From Collinsella tanakaei (lineage in GTDB: Bacteria; Actinomycetota; Coriobacteriia; Coriobacteriales; Coriobacteriaceae), in assembly GCF_016902615.1 (NCBI RefSeq), contig NZ_JACJMB010000004.1:1-64000 (forward strand): a stretch of DNA of 64,000 bases, in the 5' to 3' direction. Position 1 is the stretch's first letter. The number at the start of each line of letters is the position of its first letter. The translations under genes and the position numbers were made by a program. The notes under the pieces were generated by a model. The model saw only the letters and a program-made list of their open reading frames with translations, was not told the DNA's origin and did not search any database. Of the stretch, positions 1 through 8,317 are shown piece by piece.

Positions 1-61
1 CGCTCGCGCCGCAGCGGCACCAAACCACCCCGTCCCCGATGAGGACAAGACGCCCCTTAAG

Positions 62-104
62 GCTTTCGCAATGAACCTTACGAAAGCGCAACCTGACTGT
101 AAGG
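62..104 (+). promoter_or_regulatory. possible operator region upstream of the BceAB-type operon
   Basis: Two overlapping inverted repeats are visible: GCTTTCG at 62-68 with CGAAAGC at 81-87, and CCTTAC at 76-81 with GTAAGG at 99-104. They lie just upstream of the small membrane-protein gene. BceAB-type operons are normally controlled by a dedicated BceRS-like two-component system that binds an inverted repeat here, and the sensor genes may lie before the window. No clear -35/-10 pair was identified, so this is only a candidate. Confidence 0.25.
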
Positions 105-161
105 CAAATCGATGGATACGTGCGGGGCGGCCTGCGACTATAGGGTCAGGAGGTGGTTGTC

Positions 162-323
162 ATGCAGGCAACGAACATGAATCCCTATCGTCGCAGCCCC
201 TATGATGTTCCAGAGGAAACGCAGGGTGTCGGCATGGGTGCGGTTGAGATGGTTCTGTGGCTGCTCGTGATGGCAGCGCTCTCGATCGTCATGATCTGGC
301 TGCTGTGGGCGCATACCCGCTAG
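162..323 (+). CDS. small single-span membrane protein
   Basis: This 53-aa gene has an AGGAGG ribosome-binding site at 148-153, nine bases before the ATG. The first 26 residues are polar (NPYRRSP, PEETQG). One strongly hydrophobic helix follows at about residues 29-50 (VEMVLWLLVMAALSIVMIW), and the C-terminus is short and positive. The gene ends 71 bases before the ABC ATPase gene and lies in the same direction, so it is probably co-transcribed. I do not recognise a family. A single-pass helper or regulatory peptide of the adjoining transporter is inference from position only. Confidence 0.6.
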   Translation: MQATNMNPYRRSPYDVPEETQGVGMGAVEMVLWLLVMAALSIVMIWLLWAHTR

Positions 324-394
324 CGGCAGCGATGCAACGTACGAGGCGAACGGGGCGAGACCGGCCCGCATTCGCCAGGACCGAAAGGAATCTC

Positions 395-1297
395 ATGATG
401 GGTAAGCACAGTATGGGAGCGCATGTCGAGGTGCCCTCGGACGCCGCCGGCGGTGCCGCGCGCTCCCGCGTACATATGACCCTGCCGACCGTGCCTGCGC
501 CTGCGCGCACATCCGCCACGGAGGCCGCTGCGGCGCCCGTGCTCGACGTGCGCCATATCGAGAAGGTGTACGGTTCTCGCAACAACGTGACGCACGCGCT
601 CGCCGACGTGTCGTTTACCGTCTCGCGCGGCGAGTTCGTGGGCATCATGGGCGCTTCGGGCTCGGGCAAGTCGACGCTGCTCAACTGCGTGTCGACCATC
701 GACGCGGTCACGAGCGGCAACGTGCTGATCGACGGCGTCGACGTGACGGCCATGAAGGCGTCGAAGCTCACGAAGTTCCGCCGCGAGCAGCTCGGCTTCA
801 TCTTCCAGGATTCGAACCTGCTCGACACGCTCACCGCGCGCGAGAACATCGCCCTGCCGCTCACCATCAGCCGCGTGCCGGCGGGCGAGACACTCGTGCG
901 CGTGGAGGACGTGGCGGCGCGCCTGTCCATCTCGAACGTGCTCGACAAGTATCCCTATCAGATGTCCGGCGGCCAGCAGCAGCGCGTCGCCGCGGCCCGA
1001 GCGCTCGTGACCGAGCCTGCGCTCATCATGGCCGACGAGCCCACGGGCGCGCTCGATTCCAAAAACGCGCGCCTTCTGCTCGAGTGCTTCGAGACCATGA
1101 ACCGCGCCTACCGGGCGACCGTCCTCATGGTGACCCACGACAGCTTCGCCGCGAGCTATACGCAGCGCGTGCTGTTCATCCGCGACGGCCGCATCTTCAC
1201 CGAGCTGCGTCGCGGCACGTCGAGTCGCCAGGAGTTCTTCAACCGCATCATGGAGGTCGTGGCGATGATGGGCGGGGAGGCATCCGATGCTCTTTAA
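395..1297 (+). CDS. BceA/YxdL-type ABC transporter ATP-binding protein
   Basis: 300-aa ATPase subunit of a peptide-antibiotic sensing and detoxification exporter (MacB/BceA/LolD-type). The start is the ATG pair at 395/398, preceded by AAAGGAA. A non-conserved tail of about 48 residues precedes the nucleotide-binding domain, which begins near VLDVRHIEKVYG. Walker A is GASGSGKST (86-94), the signature is MSGGQQQR and Walker B is LIMADEP followed by TGALD; the switch His is in VTHD. The gene overlaps the permease gene by 11 bases, so the two are translationally coupled. In Firmicutes such pairs confer bacitracin or host-peptide resistance together with a two-component system; no sensor is visible in the window. 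The substrate cannot be read from the sequence. Confidence 0.9.
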   Translation: MMGKHSMGAHVEVPSDAAGGAARSRVHMTLPTVPAPARTSATEAAAAPVLDVRHIEKVYGSRNNVTHALADVSFTVSRGEFVGIMGASGSGKSTLLNCVSTIDAVTSGNVLIDGVDVTAMKASKLTKFRREQLGFIFQDSNLLDTLTARENIALPLTISRVPAGETLVRVEDVAARLSISNVLDKYPYQMSGGQQQRVAAARALVTEPALIMADEPTGALDSKNARLLLECFETMNRAYRATVLMVTHDSFAASYTQRVLFIRDGRIFTELRRGTSSRQEFFNRIMEVVAMMGGEASDAL

Positions 1298-3485
1298 GCT
1301 CGCTTGGGGCAACGTGCGGCGCGCCGGGCGCGATTACCTCGTGTACCTGCTCACGCTGACGCTTGCCGTCACCGTGTTCTACGCGTTCAACACCATCTCG
1401 GTCCAAGTCGATATCGCCGGGGTGACCGAGCAGAATGCCGGCATGGGCGAGACGCTCGGCGGCATCATCAGCGGCCTCACCCTGTTTCTCGCCTTCGTGA
1501 TGGGCTTCCTCATGGTGTACGCCAACAACTTCATCATGAAGCGACGCAAAAAGGAGTTCGGTCTCTACCAGGTGCTCGGCATGAGCCGCGGGCAGGTCGC
1601 GCGCATCATGGCGCTCGAGACGGTCTTCGTCTCGGCGGCGGCCCTCGCCTTCGGCATCGTGCTCGGTGTGGCGCTCTCGCAGGTCATGGTCTTCTTCACG
1701 GCGTCGCTGTTCAAGACGCAGATCGCTGATTTCCATTTCTTCTTCTCGCCGACCGCTCTGCTCATGACCGTGGCCTGCCTGGCCGCGATCTTCGCGGTCA
1801 CGCTCGTGTTCAACCTGCGCGTGGTGGCGCGTGCCCGCATCATCGACCTGATGAGCGCCGGCCGTCAAAACGAGGCTATCAAGGCGCGCAACCCCTGGGT
1901 GTCGGCCGTGATCTTCGTGGTCGGTGCCGCGGCCATCGCCATCGCCTATGCGCGCCTGCTGCACGATGGGCTGCCCTATGACGGCGACCCTGAAAAGATG
2001 CGGGACTTCCTCATCACCACGGCGACGGTCATCGTCGGCACCATCCTGTTCTTCTTCGGTCTTTCGGGCTTTCTGCTCAAGGTGCTCCAGAGCGTGCGCG
2101 GTCTGTACTGGCGCGGGCTCAACATGGTGACGCTGCGCCAGCTTGCCGCCAAGGTGAACACGGCGAGCTTCTCCATGGCCGTGATCGCGATGATCCTGTT
2201 TTTGGCCATCACCTCGGTGACGACGGGCATGTCGCTCGCGAGCGTGATGAACGCCAGCGTGGAGCGGGGGACTCCGGTCGACTACACGCGCTGCCTGGTC
2301 TATTTCAGCGAGGAGACGGTCGCCGAGATGAACGCCGACCCCGACATCACGGGGGGCACGGCGACCTACGCCGTGGCCGAGCAGCCGGTCGACCTGGTTG
2401 AGGCGAGCGCCAAAGATACCATCCAGGAGGGCGAGCACGCCGGGCAGCCCTTCGACGTGCTGTCGATCGCCGGCGACTACGTGCAGCTGGAGGCCTACGA
2501 CTCCACGCCGCGCGGCGCACGGGAGCCCCTCGTCACACTCGACGGGCTGTGCGAGGCCGTGGGGATGCCGATGCCCAGCGGCACGGAGACCTCCGGCGTC
2601 ACCGGTCTCGGCCTCATGGTGATGCGCGAGAGCGACTACAACCGCTACCTGAGGTTCCGCGGTATGGACGAGGTCGACCTCGGCTCTGGCGGGTACCTGC
2701 TGCTCTCCGACATGGGCGCCACCGTGAACGACATCTACAACGCCGTGCTCGCGCAGGGCGTGACGATCGACTTCGGCGGCGCGGAGCTCTCGCCTGTCGC
2801 GGAGCGGGTGGATGAGGACGCGAGCGTGTTCGGAAACTCCATGATGGGCATGAACTCGGGCACGATCGTGGTGCCCGACGGGCTCGTCGACGCTTGCGAC
2901 CTGCCGCTCTACTACGGCTATCTCATGCTCGACTATCCAGAAGGCGCCGACGTGGCGGCCGCGGACGGCTACATCGGGGTACCGCGCACCTATGGCACGG
3001 TGACCGACGACGCCGGCAACATCGTGGCGGCGTGGGGCACCGAGGCCACGCGCACGACCACCTACGAGAGCGTGAACTCCATGAACGGCCTCATCAGCTA
3101 CCTCGCCATCTACATCGGCTTCGTGCTCGTGGTGGCCTGCGCGGCGATCCTCACGATCCAGCAGCTCTCGGGCGTGGCCGACGCCGGCGAGAACTACCGG
3201 ATCCTCTCGGAGCTCGGTACGTCGACGCCCGAGATCGCCCATTCGGTGCTCGCGCAGCAGACGATCTTCTTCGTGTTCCCGCTCGCGATGGGCGTCGCGC
3301 ACTCCGTGGTGGCGCTGTCGGTCATCATCGACCTGGTCGAGCTGTTCGGCGGCCTCACGATCGGCGGCATGGTGGGCTTCACGGCGCTCATCTTCCTGAT
3401 CGCCTACGGCGGGTACTTCTGCGTGACCTATCTTTTGGGCAAGGGCATCGTGCGCGATGCGGTTCGCACACGCCATGCCAACTGA
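1287..3485 (+). CDS. BceB/YxdM-type FtsX-domain ABC permease
   Basis: 732-aa membrane subunit paired with the preceding ATPase. It starts at the ATG at 1287, eight bases after GGGGAGG and inside the ATPase gene. The N-terminal part resembles the BceB family: one transmembrane helix near residue 20, then an FtsX core with KKEFGLYQVLGMSRGQVARIM, a typical coupling-helix region. A large extracytoplasmic domain of about 250 residues spans roughly 330-590. The C-terminal FtsX repeat carries NYRILSELGTSTPEI and several further helices. BceB proteins have ten helices with the large loop between helices 7 and 8, which fits the hydrophobicity seen here. The following YxeA-like gene completes an arrangement like B. 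subtilis yxdLM-yxeA. Specificity is unknown. Confidence 0.9.
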   Translation: MLFKLAWGNVRRAGRDYLVYLLTLTLAVTVFYAFNTISVQVDIAGVTEQNAGMGETLGGIISGLTLFLAFVMGFLMVYANNFIMKRRKKEFGLYQVLGMSRGQVARIMALETVFVSAAALAFGIVLGVALSQVMVFFTASLFKTQIADFHFFFSPTALLMTVACLAAIFAVTLVFNLRVVARARIIDLMSAGRQNEAIKARNPWVSAVIFVVGAAAIAIAYARLLHDGLPYDGDPEKMRDFLITTATVIVGTILFFFGLSGFLLKVLQSVRGLYWRGLNMVTLRQLAAKVNTASFSMAVIAMILFLAITSVTTGMSLASVMNASVERGTPVDYTRCLVYFSEETVAEMNADPDITGGTATYAVAEQPVDLVEASAKDTIQEGEHAGQPFDVLSIAGDYVQLEAYDSTPRGAREPLVTLDGLCEAVGMPMPSGTETSGVTGLGLMVMRESDYNRYLRFRGMDEVDLGSGGYLLLSDMGATVNDIYNAVLAQGVTIDFGGAELSPVAERVDEDASVFGNSMMGMNSGTIVVPDGLVDACDLPLYYGYLMLDYPEGADVAAADGYIGVPRTYGTVTDDAGNIVAAWGTEATRTTTYESVNSMNGLISYLAIYIGFVLVVACAAILTIQQLSGVADAGENYRILSELGTSTPEIAHSVLAQQTIFFVFPLAMGVAHSVVALSVIIDLVELFGGLTIGGMVGFTALIFLIAYGGYFCVTYLLGKGIVRDAVRTRHAN

Positions 3486-3505
3486 GGCAACCAGTGTTCG
3501 ATGCC

Positions 3506-3534
3506 GCGACGCGCTCCTCAAAGGGGCGCGTCGC
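3506..3534 (+). other. intercistronic hairpin between permease and lipoprotein genes
   Basis: A perfect 9-bp stem, GCGACGCGC (3506-3514) with GCGCGTCGC (3526-3534), sits between the permease stop and the lipoprotein gene. No T-run follows, so it is more likely an mRNA-stability or partial-termination element that sets relative expression than a full terminator. Confidence 0.45.
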
Positions 3535-3553
3535 CCGTTAGAGGGAGGGCGAT

Positions 3554-3940
3554 ATGCGCAACCGAATGTTTGCCGTCGTGGCGCTGGCGTGCATCCTTGT
3601 GGGATGCGGCGGGTGCAGCACCCAGGGGGTTGCACGTCAGTTTGCCGACGAGCTGGGCGAGGTGGCCCTGTCCGCGCCGCCGACGGGCGCCACCTACTAC
3701 CTGCAAGTCGACAACGCGCGCGTGATCGAGGATGCCGCGGGCGATGTCGACATGCCGTACTGCTACGACCTGCCCGCATGGAGCGAGGACGGCGCCGAGA
3801 CAAGCGTGGTGTTCCGGACGGCGCGCAAGCTGCGCGACGGGGCGTACCTGCGCTTCGATGCGGCCCTCTTGCGCGGGATGATCTCGTGGGAAGAGGTAGG
3901 CTACGACGAGCTTCCCGATGCGGTGCGGGAGGTTATGTAG
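3554..3940 (+). CDS. YxeA-like (DUF1093) lipoprotein
   Basis: 128-aa secreted lipoprotein. A lipoprotein signal peptide is clear: positive start MRNR, hydrophobic core, then lipobox LVGC with Cys18 as the lipidation site. The mature part resembles the YxeA/DUF1093 family: TYYLQVDN, a YCYDLPAW segment, VVFRTARKLRDGAYLRF, and ISWEEVGYDELPD near the end. GAGGGAGGG lies just before the ATG. In B. subtilis yxeA is the last gene of the yxdJKLM-yxeA operon, so its place directly after a YxdLM-type transporter supports both assignments. The biochemical role of YxeA proteins is not established. The last 8 bases overlap the end of the convergent PIN gene. Confidence 0.75.
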   Translation: MRNRMFAVVALACILVGCGGCSTQGVARQFADELGEVALSAPPTGATYYLQVDNARVIEDAAGDVDMPYCYDLPAWSEDGAETSVVFRTARKLRDGAYLRFDAALLRGMISWEEVGYDELPDAVREVM

Positions 3941-4469
3941 GCGTTGCGCGGACACGGCGTGCCGCCGGGTTCGCGCCGCACTTCCCGAGCAGCTGCAGCA
4001 TATCGGAGACCGAAAGGGTCGCAACGGGTGCATGGCGCAGGAGCTTGTCATTGCTGGTAATCAGGCAGTCTGCCTGAGCGCGCTGCGCTGCGGCGATCAT
4101 CAGCGTGTCTTCCAAATCGTCGTGAAGCTGCAGGTAACGCCGGGCGAGCCATGCGTCGGAGGCGTCTGTGCCCACCGCACATCCCACCTCGGCCATCGTG
4201 TCGACGCACGCCGCGGCATAGCGTGAGGCTGCCCGGACATCGGTATCGGAGAGCGTGCCGTGCGCGTCGCGCGCACGGCGCTTGAGGGATTGACGCAGCA
4301 GGTAATAGACGTCCTTGACGGATTCCACGGCGAACAGCAGCGTGATATCCAGCTCGATGCAGCGTTCCAGCAATCGGCTCGCATCATGTGAGCGGCTGCT
4401 GTTCCCGTCGAAGAAGTCCAGCCACACGTTCGTATCGAGCAAGAGGAATTGCGGCCGGATGTCCATCAT
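3933..4469 (-). CDS. PIN-domain protein, probable VapC-like ribonuclease toxin
   Basis: 178-aa PIN-domain protein. The expected acidic residues are present: Asp12 in LLLDTNVWLDFF, Glu49 in FAVES, Asp121 in LEDTLMIAAA and Asp141 in ITSNDKLL. PIN toxins cleave RNA using a Mg2+ site built from these carboxylates. The start is the ATG pair at 4467-4469, preceded by GGAAGGAT. The upstream antitoxin-like gene ends 2 bases before this start, the usual antitoxin-then-toxin operon. The protein is longer than a minimal VapC (about 130-140 aa) because of the helical middle and a basic tail (ARRVRATPT). Stand-alone PIN proteins with other roles exist, but the pairing favours toxin-antitoxin. Confidence 0.75.
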   Translation of the reverse strand: MMDIRPQFLLLDTNVWLDFFDGNSSRSHDASRLLERCIELDITLLFAVESVKDVYYLLRQSLKRRARDAHGTLSDTDVRAASRYAAACVDTMAEVGCAVGTDASDAWLARRYLQLHDDLEDTLMIAAAQRAQADCLITSNDKLLRHAPVATLSVSDMLQLLGKCGANPAARRVRATPT

Positions 4470-4471
4470 GC

Positions 4472-4801
4472 CTATCCTTCCAGCTGCTCGTCGTAGAATT
4501 CATCGCGCAGCTTGTCCCATGAGGGGGTTGCTGCCGATGATGAGGCGTCCGCAAGGCCAAGCTCTTGGACGGTCTGCTCGTATTGGGCGCGGATCGCTTT
4601 GAGCATCGCAAACTTTCGTTGCGCCTCGTCTGAGGGCGCTGCACTGGCGGGGACAAGGATCTCTTGTATCGCCGCGGCGTCATCCTGATGGTCAACCACG
4701 TATTCCCAAAGCCCGCGGACTGCGGTAGACGGGGAGATACCCAGCCTCTTGAGTACGGTATCGCCCGCGGATTTGAGTCTCCTGCCGATGCGTACATTCA
4801 T
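4472..4801 (-). CDS. RelB/DinJ-like ribbon-helix-helix antitoxin
   Basis: 109-aa protein whose N-terminus (MNVRIGRRLKSAGDTVLKRLGISPSTAVR) has the pattern of RelB/DinJ-type ribbon-helix-helix proteins: a short beta strand with alternating residues, then a helix with GISPSTA. The acidic C-terminal half (WDKLRDEFYDEQLEG) is typical of the toxin-wrapping tail of an antitoxin. It lies immediately upstream of the PIN toxin gene with a 2-base gap, so the two are one operon, presumably autoregulated by this protein. RelB/DinJ antitoxins more often pair with RelE-fold toxins, so a pairing with PIN is less usual. Confidence 0.65.
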   Translation of the reverse strand: MNVRIGRRLKSAGDTVLKRLGISPSTAVRGLWEYVVDHQDDAAAIQEILVPASAAPSDEAQRKFAMLKAIRAQYEQTVQELGLADASSSAATPSWDKLRDEFYDEQLEG

Positions 4802-4959
4802 CCGGACGGCAGAAGTTGCTGTGCGGATACCATATCAATCACGCTCCTTAACGGCGTGCGCTATCCGTACAGCACATCATGCGGGGAGATGGACACGGGT
4901 GCGCCCGGGTAATGGGCGCTTCGAATGCTGCCGCGCCGCCCGCGGCTGCCCTCATCATG

Positions 4960-4994
4960 AAAACCCCGCGCCCGGAACGTTTCCGGACGCGGGG
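4960..4994 (-). terminator. rho-independent terminator (minus strand)
   Basis: Stem CCCCGCG (4964-4970) with CGCGGGG (4988-4994), continued after one mismatch by CCGGAA with TTCCGG around a CGT loop. Read on the minus strand it is followed by TTTT (4963-4960). It lies about 50 bases after the stop of the small basic gene at 5044. Confidence 0.7.
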
Positions 4995-5043
4995 TGAGTC
5001 GCCATATGTGGCTGGGAGGGCGTCGCGCGCTCGCTGCTGCGTG

Positions 5044-5301
5044 CTAAATCGAGGCCGCGTAGGGCCGCATGGGCCAGGTCTCAGACGGTGAGGGAACGCT
5101 CGACGCTGCGTCTCCCGCTATCTTGACGGCTTCCAAGAAGGCTTCATAGCTGCGCTTAAGGTTGAGTCGCTGGTCCTTCGAGCGCTTGGGCCGCTTGGCT
5201 GCCATCGTGATCTTGGTGCTGGCATTCGCCGCCTGCTCAGGGGCGGCAGCCGGAGTCGTAGCTAGGTGGGGGTCGTCTTTCCTCTTGCGTTTGGCGCGCA
5301 T
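5044..5301 (-). CDS. small basic hypothetical protein
   Basis: 85-aa protein of unknown function with a lysine/arginine-rich start (MRAKRKRKDD) and a second basic stretch (AAKRPKRSKDQRLNLKRSY), then a neutral helical part and a proline-rich end. GGAG is eight bases before the ATG at 5301. A good terminator follows on the same strand at 4994-4960, which supports a real transcript. No family was recognised. The basic character might suggest nucleic-acid binding, but this is a guess. Coding status is uncertain because the region is GC-rich and other frames are also open. Confidence 0.4.
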   Translation of the reverse strand: MRAKRKRKDDPHLATTPAAAPEQAANASTKITMAAKRPKRSKDQRLNLKRSYEAFLEAVKIAGDAASSVPSPSETWPMRPYAASI

Positions 5302-5534
5302 GAGATCATCTCCAATTCTGCGTTGTCGACGCCATCGGGCGCCGGCGGTCGGTTCTTCGTGCGCCGATATGAATGTACCTCAGCTCGTCGCGAATAATCT
5401 AAAGAACCGGTTAAGGTTTTTCGCTACCTGCGGCGATACATCCGAACGGCACGGTTGGACGGTAAACGGTCGGCGGATGTGGAGAACCTGCGGACGTGCG
5501 TCCGCCCGCTGCAGCAAGACGGACGCACGGGGTG

Positions 5535-7193
5535 TCAGTTGATGAAGAACGTGGTCGTGCGCGCCGTGTGGCGGAAGATGGCGCAGCCTCCTATCAGCGA
5601 ACAGGCTCCCAGGGCGATCACGATGCCATGCGTTGCCGCAAGGCCTAACAGGTCCGGGAGCACGATAACGCTCAGCGCTCCGAGCGCGAACGCGCAGACC
5701 ATGCCGCCGAGCACGCAGACCATGATGGACGCGCTGCGCTTCACGACCTCGTTCGCCACAGTCCAGGAGAAGTTGGGGTGCGCCGCATCGATGGCGAGGC
5801 CGACGTTGACCCATAGGAAGAACATCCCGAAGCCTACGAGCACAACCTCGCACGTGCTGAGTATGTCGATCTCGCCGAATGCCAGCATCGCTGCGGCGCT
5901 TGCGCCCAGGCAGGCGATGCAGGGCAGCGCATTCGAGGCGAGCTTCGCCCCCAGGATCGCGCGCGGGGAGAGTGGGGCGGTCGCCATGATCCAGGATGAG
6001 CGGCCCTCGAGCGAGATGGATACGGCGGCGCTGCTGCAGGTGGTCGCCAAGAAGGCGAAGACCCAGGGGAAAAGAAGCATGATGTACCCCATTGCCGCGT
6101 CGATCTGCGCGGGATCGAGCGTGACGCCGTCGATTACGCCCGAGGAGAGGATGCCGCGCATGCCGATCAGCGAGATGGCGAGCGCCGCGGCGATCATGAG
6201 CAGATAGCCGAACAGGCAGTTGAACGCATAGGAGGGGATGCCGACAAGCGTGCGCAGCTCCTTGATGACGATGGCGGCAAACGGGGAGCGGTCCTTTGCG
6301 CGGTCCCGCCGGGTGCGCGCCCGTCCGCGGCTGCGGGCCGCAAGGGCGTCATTGATACCGAGGTAGGTGCGCTGCATGATTTCGATGCAGACCGCGGGCA
6401 CGGCGATCGAGATGGCGGCGAACGCCGCGTACGCGGGCACTGAGCCGTGCACGATGCCCTGCGTCGCCCATGCGGCAGGAGGATAGCAGGCGTAGATGGT
6501 GTTCGAGATCTGCGCCATTGTGTCGCCCAGGGAGGCGGCAGCCTGGCCGGCATCCGCTCGCATGGAGAACGACCAGCCGTATGCTGCAACGAGCACGACG
6601 AGCATAAGCGCCATGGCGCCGATGATAAAGGCGAGGTTAGCGTGGCGGAAGCGCGTCGAGAGGGCCGTGACGCCCGCGGCGGCGAAGGCGGCGATACCGG
6701 TGATGGGCAGCGGGGCGAGCACCGCGCTGGCGAGGGCGAGCAGGACGGAGGGTGCCGTGGCGCCCGCGAACGCGAAGTACACCGCGTAGAGCGGCAGCAT
6801 GATGAGGATGGCGAGCAGGATGCTGGCGCCGAACAGCGTCGCGCTGCGTGCGAGGATCACCGTGCGCCGGGGGAGGGGCATGGCCATGATGAGGTCGTGG
6901 TCGCGCGTTCCGAAGAGCGTCCCGCGCGCCTTGATGAAGGTGAACACGGCACCTGCCAGCGCGCCGGCCGCGACGGCGAGCGGCACGATCGCCTCGGTGG
7001 CGCCCAGCAGGGCAAGGCTGAGGCCGAGCATGACGATATAGGCGACGATGAACGTGCCGAGCAGCACGGAAAGCACGCCCATGAGCGCCAGACGGCGCCC
7101 CCGCGCCCGACGGCTCAGCTTGGCGGCACCGGGCGCAAGCGAGTTGATGAGACCGCGCGCTTGCACGCCGAGCAGGATTATGAACGAGCGCAT
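5535..7193 (-). CDS. ABC-2 type exporter permease
   Basis: 552-aa integral membrane protein with about 12 predicted helices in two halves, separated by a charged stretch (LAARSRGRARTRRDRAKDRSPF) near residue 290. The pattern matches two-half ABC-2 permeases of the YthQ/EcsB-like group, for example DHDLIMAMPLPRRTVILAR in the first half and ILGAKLASNALPC in the second. The ATG at 7193 is preferred because AAGGAGG sits at the right distance; an in-frame GTG at 7202 would overlap the ATPase stop and has too short a spacing. It is co-transcribed with the upstream ATPase gene. The exported substrate is unknown. Confidence 0.85.
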   Translation of the reverse strand: MRSFIILLGVQARGLINSLAPGAAKLSRRARGRRLALMGVLSVLLGTFIVAYIVMLGLSLALLGATEAIVPLAVAAGALAGAVFTFIKARGTLFGTRDHDLIMAMPLPRRTVILARSATLFGASILLAILIMLPLYAVYFAFAGATAPSVLLALASAVLAPLPITGIAAFAAAGVTALSTRFRHANLAFIIGAMALMLVVLVAAYGWSFSMRADAGQAAASLGDTMAQISNTIYACYPPAAWATQGIVHGSVPAYAAFAAISIAVPAVCIEIMQRTYLGINDALAARSRGRARTRRDRAKDRSPFAAIVIKELRTLVGIPSYAFNCLFGYLLMIAAALAISLIGMRGILSSGVIDGVTLDPAQIDAAMGYIMLLFPWVFAFLATTCSSAAVSISLEGRSSWIMATAPLSPRAILGAKLASNALPCIACLGASAAAMLAFGEIDILSTCEVVLVGFGMFFLWVNVGLAIDAAHPNFSWTVANEVVKRSASIMVCVLGGMVCAFALGALSVIVLPDLLGLAATHGIVIALGACSLIGGCAIFRHTARTTTFFIN

Positions 7194-7198
7194 GGTCC

Positions 7199-7960
7199 TC
7201 ACGCCTCCTTCTCCACCAGCTCGAGGAAGATATCCTCGAGCGAGGCGTTGCCGCGGACGTCCTCGGTGGCGCCGCTTGCCAGCAGCTCGCCTGCCCGAAT
7301 GATCGCCACCTTGTTGCAGAGCTTCTCGACCACTTCGAGCACGTGCGACGAGAAGAACACCGCGCCGCCTCGTTCCGCCAGCTCATGCAGGATTTTCTTG
7401 AGCTCATGGGAGGCCACGGGATCCAGGCCCACGAAGGGCTCGTCGAGCACGAGCAGGCGCGGTTCGTGGATGAGCGCGCCGATGAGCACGAGCTTCTGGC
7501 GCATACCGTGCGAGTAGGAGCCGACGGTGTCCCCCAGCGCGTCCGCAAGCTGCAGGCGCTCGGCGAGCTCGGTGCGGCGTGCGCGGCGCTCGGACGCGGA
7601 CACGCGGTAGATGTCGGCGATGAAGTCGAGGTACTGCAGCCCGGTCATGAACTCGTAGACATCGGGGTTGTCGGGCACGTAGGCGCACGCCGCCTTCGCG
7701 GCTATCGGGTCGCCGACCACGTCGTGGCCGCAGATGCGGATGCTGCCGCCATCGACGGGCTGCGCGCCCACGATGGAGCGGATGAGCGTGGTCTTGCCGG
7801 CGCCGTTGTGGCCGATGAAGCCGTAGATGTCGCCGGGCTCGACGGTAAGCGACAGGTCGCGTACAGCGACCTTATCGCCGTAGCGCTTGGTGTAGTGCGC
7901 GATGGCGAGCACGGGGGAGGACCCCCGATGGGTAGGGGTAACCTGAGCAGAGCGTTGCAT
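7199..7960 (-). CDS. ABC exporter ATP-binding protein
   Basis: 253-aa ATPase partner of the following permease. Walker A is GHNGAGKTT (50-58), the signature is the variant YSHGMRQK (as in CcmA/EcsA/BcrA-type exporters), Walker B is LLVLDEP followed by FVGLDP, and the switch His is in FFSSHVLEVVEK. The GAGGAGG ribosome-binding site lies just before the ATG at 7960. The gene ends 6 bases before the permease start. An N-terminal extension of about 16 residues precedes the domain. EcsA/YthP-like exporters of this type are linked to peptide export or membrane stress, but the substrate here cannot be inferred. Confidence 0.88.
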   Translation of the reverse strand: MQRSAQVTPTHRGSSPVLAIAHYTKRYGDKVAVRDLSLTVEPGDIYGFIGHNGAGKTTLIRSIVGAQPVDGGSIRICGHDVVGDPIAAKAACAYVPDNPDVYEFMTGLQYLDFIADIYRVSASERRARRTELAERLQLADALGDTVGSYSHGMRQKLVLIGALIHEPRLLVLDEPFVGLDPVASHELKKILHELAERGGAVFFSSHVLEVVEKLCNKVAIIRAGELLASGATEDVRGNASLEDIFLELVEKEA

Positions 7961-8053
7961 GTCTGCCTCCTCGGTCTGATGAGGTTGTTGTTGAGGGAGA
8001 AAGTCTGCCCGCGGGGCGTGGGCGCGGCTGCCGTAAGGGTCGGAGCGCCTCGG

Positions 8054-8251
8054 TTAGCGTCCGTCTGCGTCCTGCGGGGTCGAGGTGTCGTCTGCTGCCG
8101 ACTTCTTGGGCAGCCTGCCGTAGCGCTTGAGGGCGTCGCGCAAGATCCATTCCACCTGGCCGTTCGCGCTGCGCATCTCATCGTCAGCCCAGCGTTGGAC
8201 TGCCTCCCAGATAGCGGGATCTATGCGGAGCGGATACTGTTTGCGGGCCAT
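8054..8251 (-). CDS. small Arc-like protein
   Basis: 65-aa protein, MARKQYPLRIDPAIWEAVQR at the start, with the look of an Arc/MetJ-type ribbon-helix-helix protein: the PLRIDP strand, the WEAVQRWADDEMRS helix, then NGQVEWILRDALKRYG as the second helix. The last 17 residues are polar and probably disordered. The start at 8251 has AGCAGGTG upstream. Proteins of this sort (Arc-like, DUF-annotated in Actinobacteria) usually bind DNA as dimers. It lies 93 bases before the ABC ATPase gene on the same strand and may control it, which is inference. Confidence 0.6.
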   Translation of the reverse strand: MARKQYPLRIDPAIWEAVQRWADDEMRSANGQVEWILRDALKRYGRLPKKSAADDTSTPQDADGR

Positions 8252-8275
8252 GGGGACACCTGCTTTTGCGCGGCC

Positions 8276-8300
8276 GGGGAAAGGCCTGGTGCCTTTCCCC
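8276..8300 (-). terminator. hairpin after the SPFH gene
   Basis: Perfect 10-bp stem GGGGAAAGGC (8276-8285) with GCCTTTCCCC (8291-8300), loop of 5. It lies 18 bases beyond the SPFH stop on the minus strand and before the Arc-like gene. There is no clean T-run, so it may terminate only partly. Confidence 0.5.
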
Positions 8301-8317
8301 GTCGGGTTATCTAGAAA

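Noticed and set aside
1248-3803. Very long open frame (851 codons) antisense to the BceB-type permease, and similar ones antisense to gltB, metH and glnN
   Set aside because: High GC leaves the opposite frames free of stops. The translated products are arginine/histidine-rich without motifs, and the sense genes have clear families.
5162-5542. Plus-strand frame with a signal-peptide-like start (IVILVLAFAAC)
   Set aside because: It overlaps the minus-strand small gene, loses coherence after residue 40 and has no supporting motif.
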